From assembly GCF_020400605.1 (NCBI RefSeq), contig NZ_JAINRD010000031.1, forward strand, positions 1 through 64,000: a stretch of 64,000 bases of DNA, read 5' to 3'. Source of the DNA: Streptomyces aculeolatus. GTDB taxonomy: Bacteria; Actinomycetota; Actinomycetes; Streptomycetales; Streptomycetaceae. Below the pieces are notes generated by a model, which was given only the letters and a program-made list of their open reading frames with translations, was not told the DNA's origin and did no database searches. How positions within the stretch are numbered: position 1 is the first letter of the stretch; each line of letters begins with the position of its first letter. A program made the translations under genes and the position numbers. Positions 61,686-64,000 of the stretch are shown piece after piece.

Positions 61686-62738
61686 CTAGCCGTCGCCCTC
61701 CTCGCGCAGGTCGAGGCCGATGTCGAGGATGGGGGTGGAGTGCGTGAGCGCCCCCACGGCCAGGTAGTCGACGCCCGTCTCCGCGTACGCGCGCGCGTTG
61801 TCGAGCGTCAGCCGCCCGGAGGACTCCAGCCGGGCCCGGCCGGCGACCAGCGCGACGGCCTCCTCCGTCTCGACCGCCGTGAAGTTGTCCAGCAGGATGA
61901 GGTCGGCGCCCGCGTCGACGGCCTCGCGGACCTGGTGCAGGGTGTCCGCCTCCACCTCCACGTCCAGGTCCGGGAATTCGGCCCGTACGAGCCGGAACGC
62001 CTCCGCCAGGCCGCCCGCCGCGACCACATGGTTGTCCTTGACCAGCGCCGCGTCCGACAGGGACATGCGGTGGTTGACGCCGCCGCCGCAGCGCACCGCG
62101 TACTTCTCCAGCGCGCGCAGCCCCGGGGTCGTCTTGCGGGTGTCGCGGACCTTGGCGGAGGTGCCCTCCAGGGCGTCGGCCCAGGAGCGGGTGGAGGTGG
62201 CGATTCCGGACAGGCGGCAAAGGAGGTTGAGCGCGCTGCGTTCGGCAGTAAGGAGGTCGCGTGTGCGGGTGCGGACCGTCAGCAGCGGCTGCCCGGCCTC
62301 GACCAGGTCGCCGTCCTCCGCGTGCCGCTCGACTTCCATGTCATCGGTACAGACGACGGACAGCACCGCCTCGGTGACGCGCAGTCCGGCGACGACGCCG
62401 GCCTCGCGGGCGGTGAAGTCGCCGACGGCGACGGCGTCTTCGGGGACGGTGGCGACGGTCGTCACGTCCACCCCGTGGTCGAGGTCCTCCTCGACGGCGA
62501 GGTGGGCGACATCCTCGACGTAGACCGGGTCGAGGCCCGCGTCGACGAGGAGCTGGGCGAGAGCGGGGTCGAGGCCGCACTCCAGGGGGTCGTGGCCGTA
62601 CGCCGCGCCTTCGTCACCGTCGCCCGCCCCGCAGCCGCAGGCGTCGCCGCAGCCCCCGGCGCCGGTGTCCGGGCCGCCGAGGGGCAGGAGCGTCAGCTCC
62701 ACGGGCTGGGGTCGGTGGGGCTCTGGGGTGCTGCTCAC
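61686..62738 (-). CDS. nadC: Nicotinate-nucleotide pyrophosphorylase (quinolinate phosphoribosyltransferase)
   Basis: 350 residues from GTG 62738, in a GTGA overlap with nadB. A Cys/Gly-rich N-terminal extension of about 50 residues (GCGDACGCGAGDGDE) precedes the enzyme: EEDLDHGVDVTT, RSALNLLCRLSGIAT, KVRDTRKTTPGLRALEKYAVRCGGGVNHR, VEVEADTLHQVREA. It converts quinolinate and PRPP to NaMN in NAD synthesis. The four cysteines in the extension could bind a metal. It is coupled to both neighbours. Confidence 0.94.
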   Translation of the reverse strand: MSSTPEPHRPQPVELTLLPLGGPDTGAGGCGDACGCGAGDGDEGAAYGHDPLECGLDPALAQLLVDAGLDPVYVEDVAHLAVEEDLDHGVDVTTVATVPEDAVAVGDFTAREAGVVAGLRVTEAVLSVVCTDDMEVERHAEDGDLVEAGQPLLTVRTRTRDLLTAERSALNLLCRLSGIATSTRSWADALEGTSAKVRDTRKTTPGLRALEKYAVRCGGGVNHRMSLSDAALVKDNHVVAAGGLAEAFRLVRAEFPDLDVEVEADTLHQVREAVDAGADLILLDNFTAVETEEAVALVAGRARLESSGRLTLDNARAYAETGVDYLAVGALTHSTPILDIGLDLREEGDG

Positions 62739-64000
62739 GGGGTCTCCCGGTGGAAGGCGGTGCCGGCCGTGGTTCGGACGGCGAGTGCGGGGGCTGCGGT
62801 GTTCGCGGAGGCTTCGGGGTTTTCGGAGTGCGCGGGGGTTTCGGGGTTCCCGGCGCGTACGGGATCGGGGCTGAGGGTGACGAGGAAGTGGCGGGCCCAG
62901 TGCGCGTCGTCGCGGTCGGCGTGGTCCTCGCGCCAGTGCGAGCCGCGGGTCTCGACGCGGCGCCGGGCGCACTCGACGAGGACGCGCGCGACGAGCAGCA
63001 GGTTGGTCGCCTCCCAGGTCTCCACGCACGGCGGCGCGGGGGCGGGGCGCGCGGTGTCGCGTATCGCGCACAGCCGGGCGGCGGCCTCGTCCAGGCTGGC
63101 GGCGGAGCGCAGGACGCCGGCTCCGGCGGTCATCACGCGCTGGATGCCGAGGCGCGCGTCCGGCGGGAGGAGGGGGATCTCCAGCGGCGGGCTCTTCTCC
63201 TCCGGCGCGCTCGGCCCCTCCGGTACGGGCCCGGCGGCGACGTCCGCCGCGATGCGCTCGGCGAAGACCAGCCCCTCCAGCAGGGAGTTGGACGCCAGCC
63301 GGTTCGCGCCGTGCACGCCGGTGCAGGCCACCTCACCGCAGGCGTACAGGCCCGGGACGCTCGTGCGCCCGCGCAGGTCCGTGACGACGCCGCCGGAGGC
63401 GTAGTGGGCCGCGGGGGCGATCGGGACGAGGTCGTGGACCGGGTCGAAACCGTGCGCGCGGCAGGCCGCGAAGATCGTCGGGAAGCGCTGCTTCCACATC
63501 TCCGCGCCGAAGTGCCGTCCGTCGAGGTACATGTGGTCGGCGCCGCGCTCGCGCATGCGCCGCATGATGCCCTTCGCCACGATGTCGCGCGGCGCCAGCT
63601 CGGCCAGCTCGTGGCGGCCCAGCATGAACCGCACGCCGTCCGCGTCGACGAGGTGGGCGCCCTCGCCCCGTACCGCCTCGGAGACCAGCGGCTGCTGGCC
63701 CTCCGCGTCCGGGCCGAGGAACATCACCGTCGGGTGGAACTGCACGAACTCCAGGTCCGACACCTCCGCGCCGGCGCGCAGCGCGAGGGCGACGCCGTCG
63801 CCGGTGGAGACCGCCGGGTTGGTGGTCGCGGAGAAGACCTGGCCCATCCCGCCGGTGGCGAGGACCACGGCGGGGGCGTGGACGGCGCCCACGCCGTCGC
63901 GCGCGCCCTCGCCCATCACGTGCAACGTGACGCCGGCGGCGCGCCCTTCCGCGTCCTTGATCAGATCGAGTACGAGCGCGTGCTCGACGGTCTCGATCCC
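62735..64000 (-). CDS. nadB: L-aspartate oxidase (partial at window end)
   Basis: The C-terminal 421 residues or so; the start and FAD-binding GxGxxG lie beyond the window. Visible are VLATGGMGQVFSATTNPAVSTGDGVALALRAGAEVSDLEFVQFHPT, then YASGGVVTDLRGRTSVPGLYACGEVACTGVHGANRLASNSLLEGL, the hallmark of NadB and the succinate dehydrogenase flavoprotein family. It oxidises aspartate to iminosuccinate, the NAD precursor for nadA. The operon order nadB-nadC-coaX is typical of Streptomyces. Confidence 0.94.
   Translation of the reverse strand, partial: GIETVEHALVLDLIKDAEGRAAGVTLHVMGEGARDGVGAVHAPAVVLATGGMGQVFSATTNPAVSTGDGVALALRAGAEVSDLEFVQFHPTVMFLGPDAEGQQPLVSEAVRGEGAHLVDADGVRFMLGRHELAELAPRDIVAKGIMRRMRERGADHMYLDGRHFGAEMWKQRFPTIFAACRAHGFDPVHDLVPIAPAAHYASGGVVTDLRGRTSVPGLYACGEVACTGVHGANRLASNSLLEGLVFAERIAADVAAGPVPEGPSAPEEKSPPLEIPLLPPDARLGIQRVMTAGAGVLRSAASLDEAAARLCAIRDTARPAPAPPCVETWEATNLLLVARVLVECARRRVETRGSHWREDHADRDDAHWARHFLVTLSPDPVRAGNPETPAHSENPEASANTAAPALAVRTTAGTAFHRETP

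Overview
The window is high-GC actinobacterial DNA, almost certainly from a Streptomyces or close relative. The evidence is the BldC regulator with its usual neighbours (HrpA-type helicase, valine dehydrogenase, DUF3073 protein, purM, purF), two Lsr2-type nucleoid proteins, clpC next to lsr2, the coaX-nadC-nadB operon, many GTG starts, and GTGA/ATGA start-stop overlaps inside operons.

Layout. (1) 1-11.8 kb is an accessory island: the end of a GntR/UTRA regulator, a family-2 glycosyltransferase, a three-gene operon headed by a second GntR regulator with a self-operator, an FkbM methyltransferase, a one-TM hypothetical protein, a low-GC NACHT NTPase, an IS3 transposase remnant, and an HNH plus ATPase pair that matches the Septu (PtuA/PtuB) anti-phage system. 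A decayed copy of the one-TM gene lies beyond Septu, so two copies bracket the defence genes. The island ends near the isolated 3' half of a tRNA-Phe-like gene at about 11.82 kb, which looks like an attachment-site scar. (2) 11.9-17.2 kb is a second accessory patch: a Tat-exported M20 amidohydrolase between two inverted tRNA-3'-end remnants, an aegerolysin-like/cysteine-protease-like fusion, a stub of a flavin monooxygenase, a GNAT enzyme and a membrane protein. (3) 17.3-28.8 kb is core: hrpA, tRNA-Asp, bldC with a long upstream region, vdh, DUF3073, purM and purF. (4) 29-34.6 kb holds regulators and small transporters: an XRE-like TPR protein, an SDR with an ECF41 sigma factor, and MerR with two SMR pumps. 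(5) 34.7-45.3 kb: three related membrane proteins, a maleylpyruvate isomerase-like protein, a PH-domain protein, a beta-propeller protein, purL-purQ-purS, and an Lsr2 paralogue. (6) 45.4-49.7 kb: two tRNA-Gly genes and an ABC transporter fused in one operon to a two-component system. (7) 49.8-64 kb: mutY, VOC/AraC, MFS/TetR, clpC, an SCO3374-like gene, lsr2, GNAT, BlaI, and coaX-nadC-nadB, the last cut by the window end.

How it fits together. The purine genes supply the FGAM synthetase complex (PurL/Q/S), PurF and PurM. coaX, nadC and nadB form one tightly coupled cofactor operon. The most unusual part is the defence island, where an NLR-like NACHT protein and a Septu pair sit in foreign, TTA-containing DNA with IS and tRNA scars. 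The region upstream of bldC holds a cluster of GGGAC-N4-GTCC motifs resembling DevR/OsdR (DosR) boxes.
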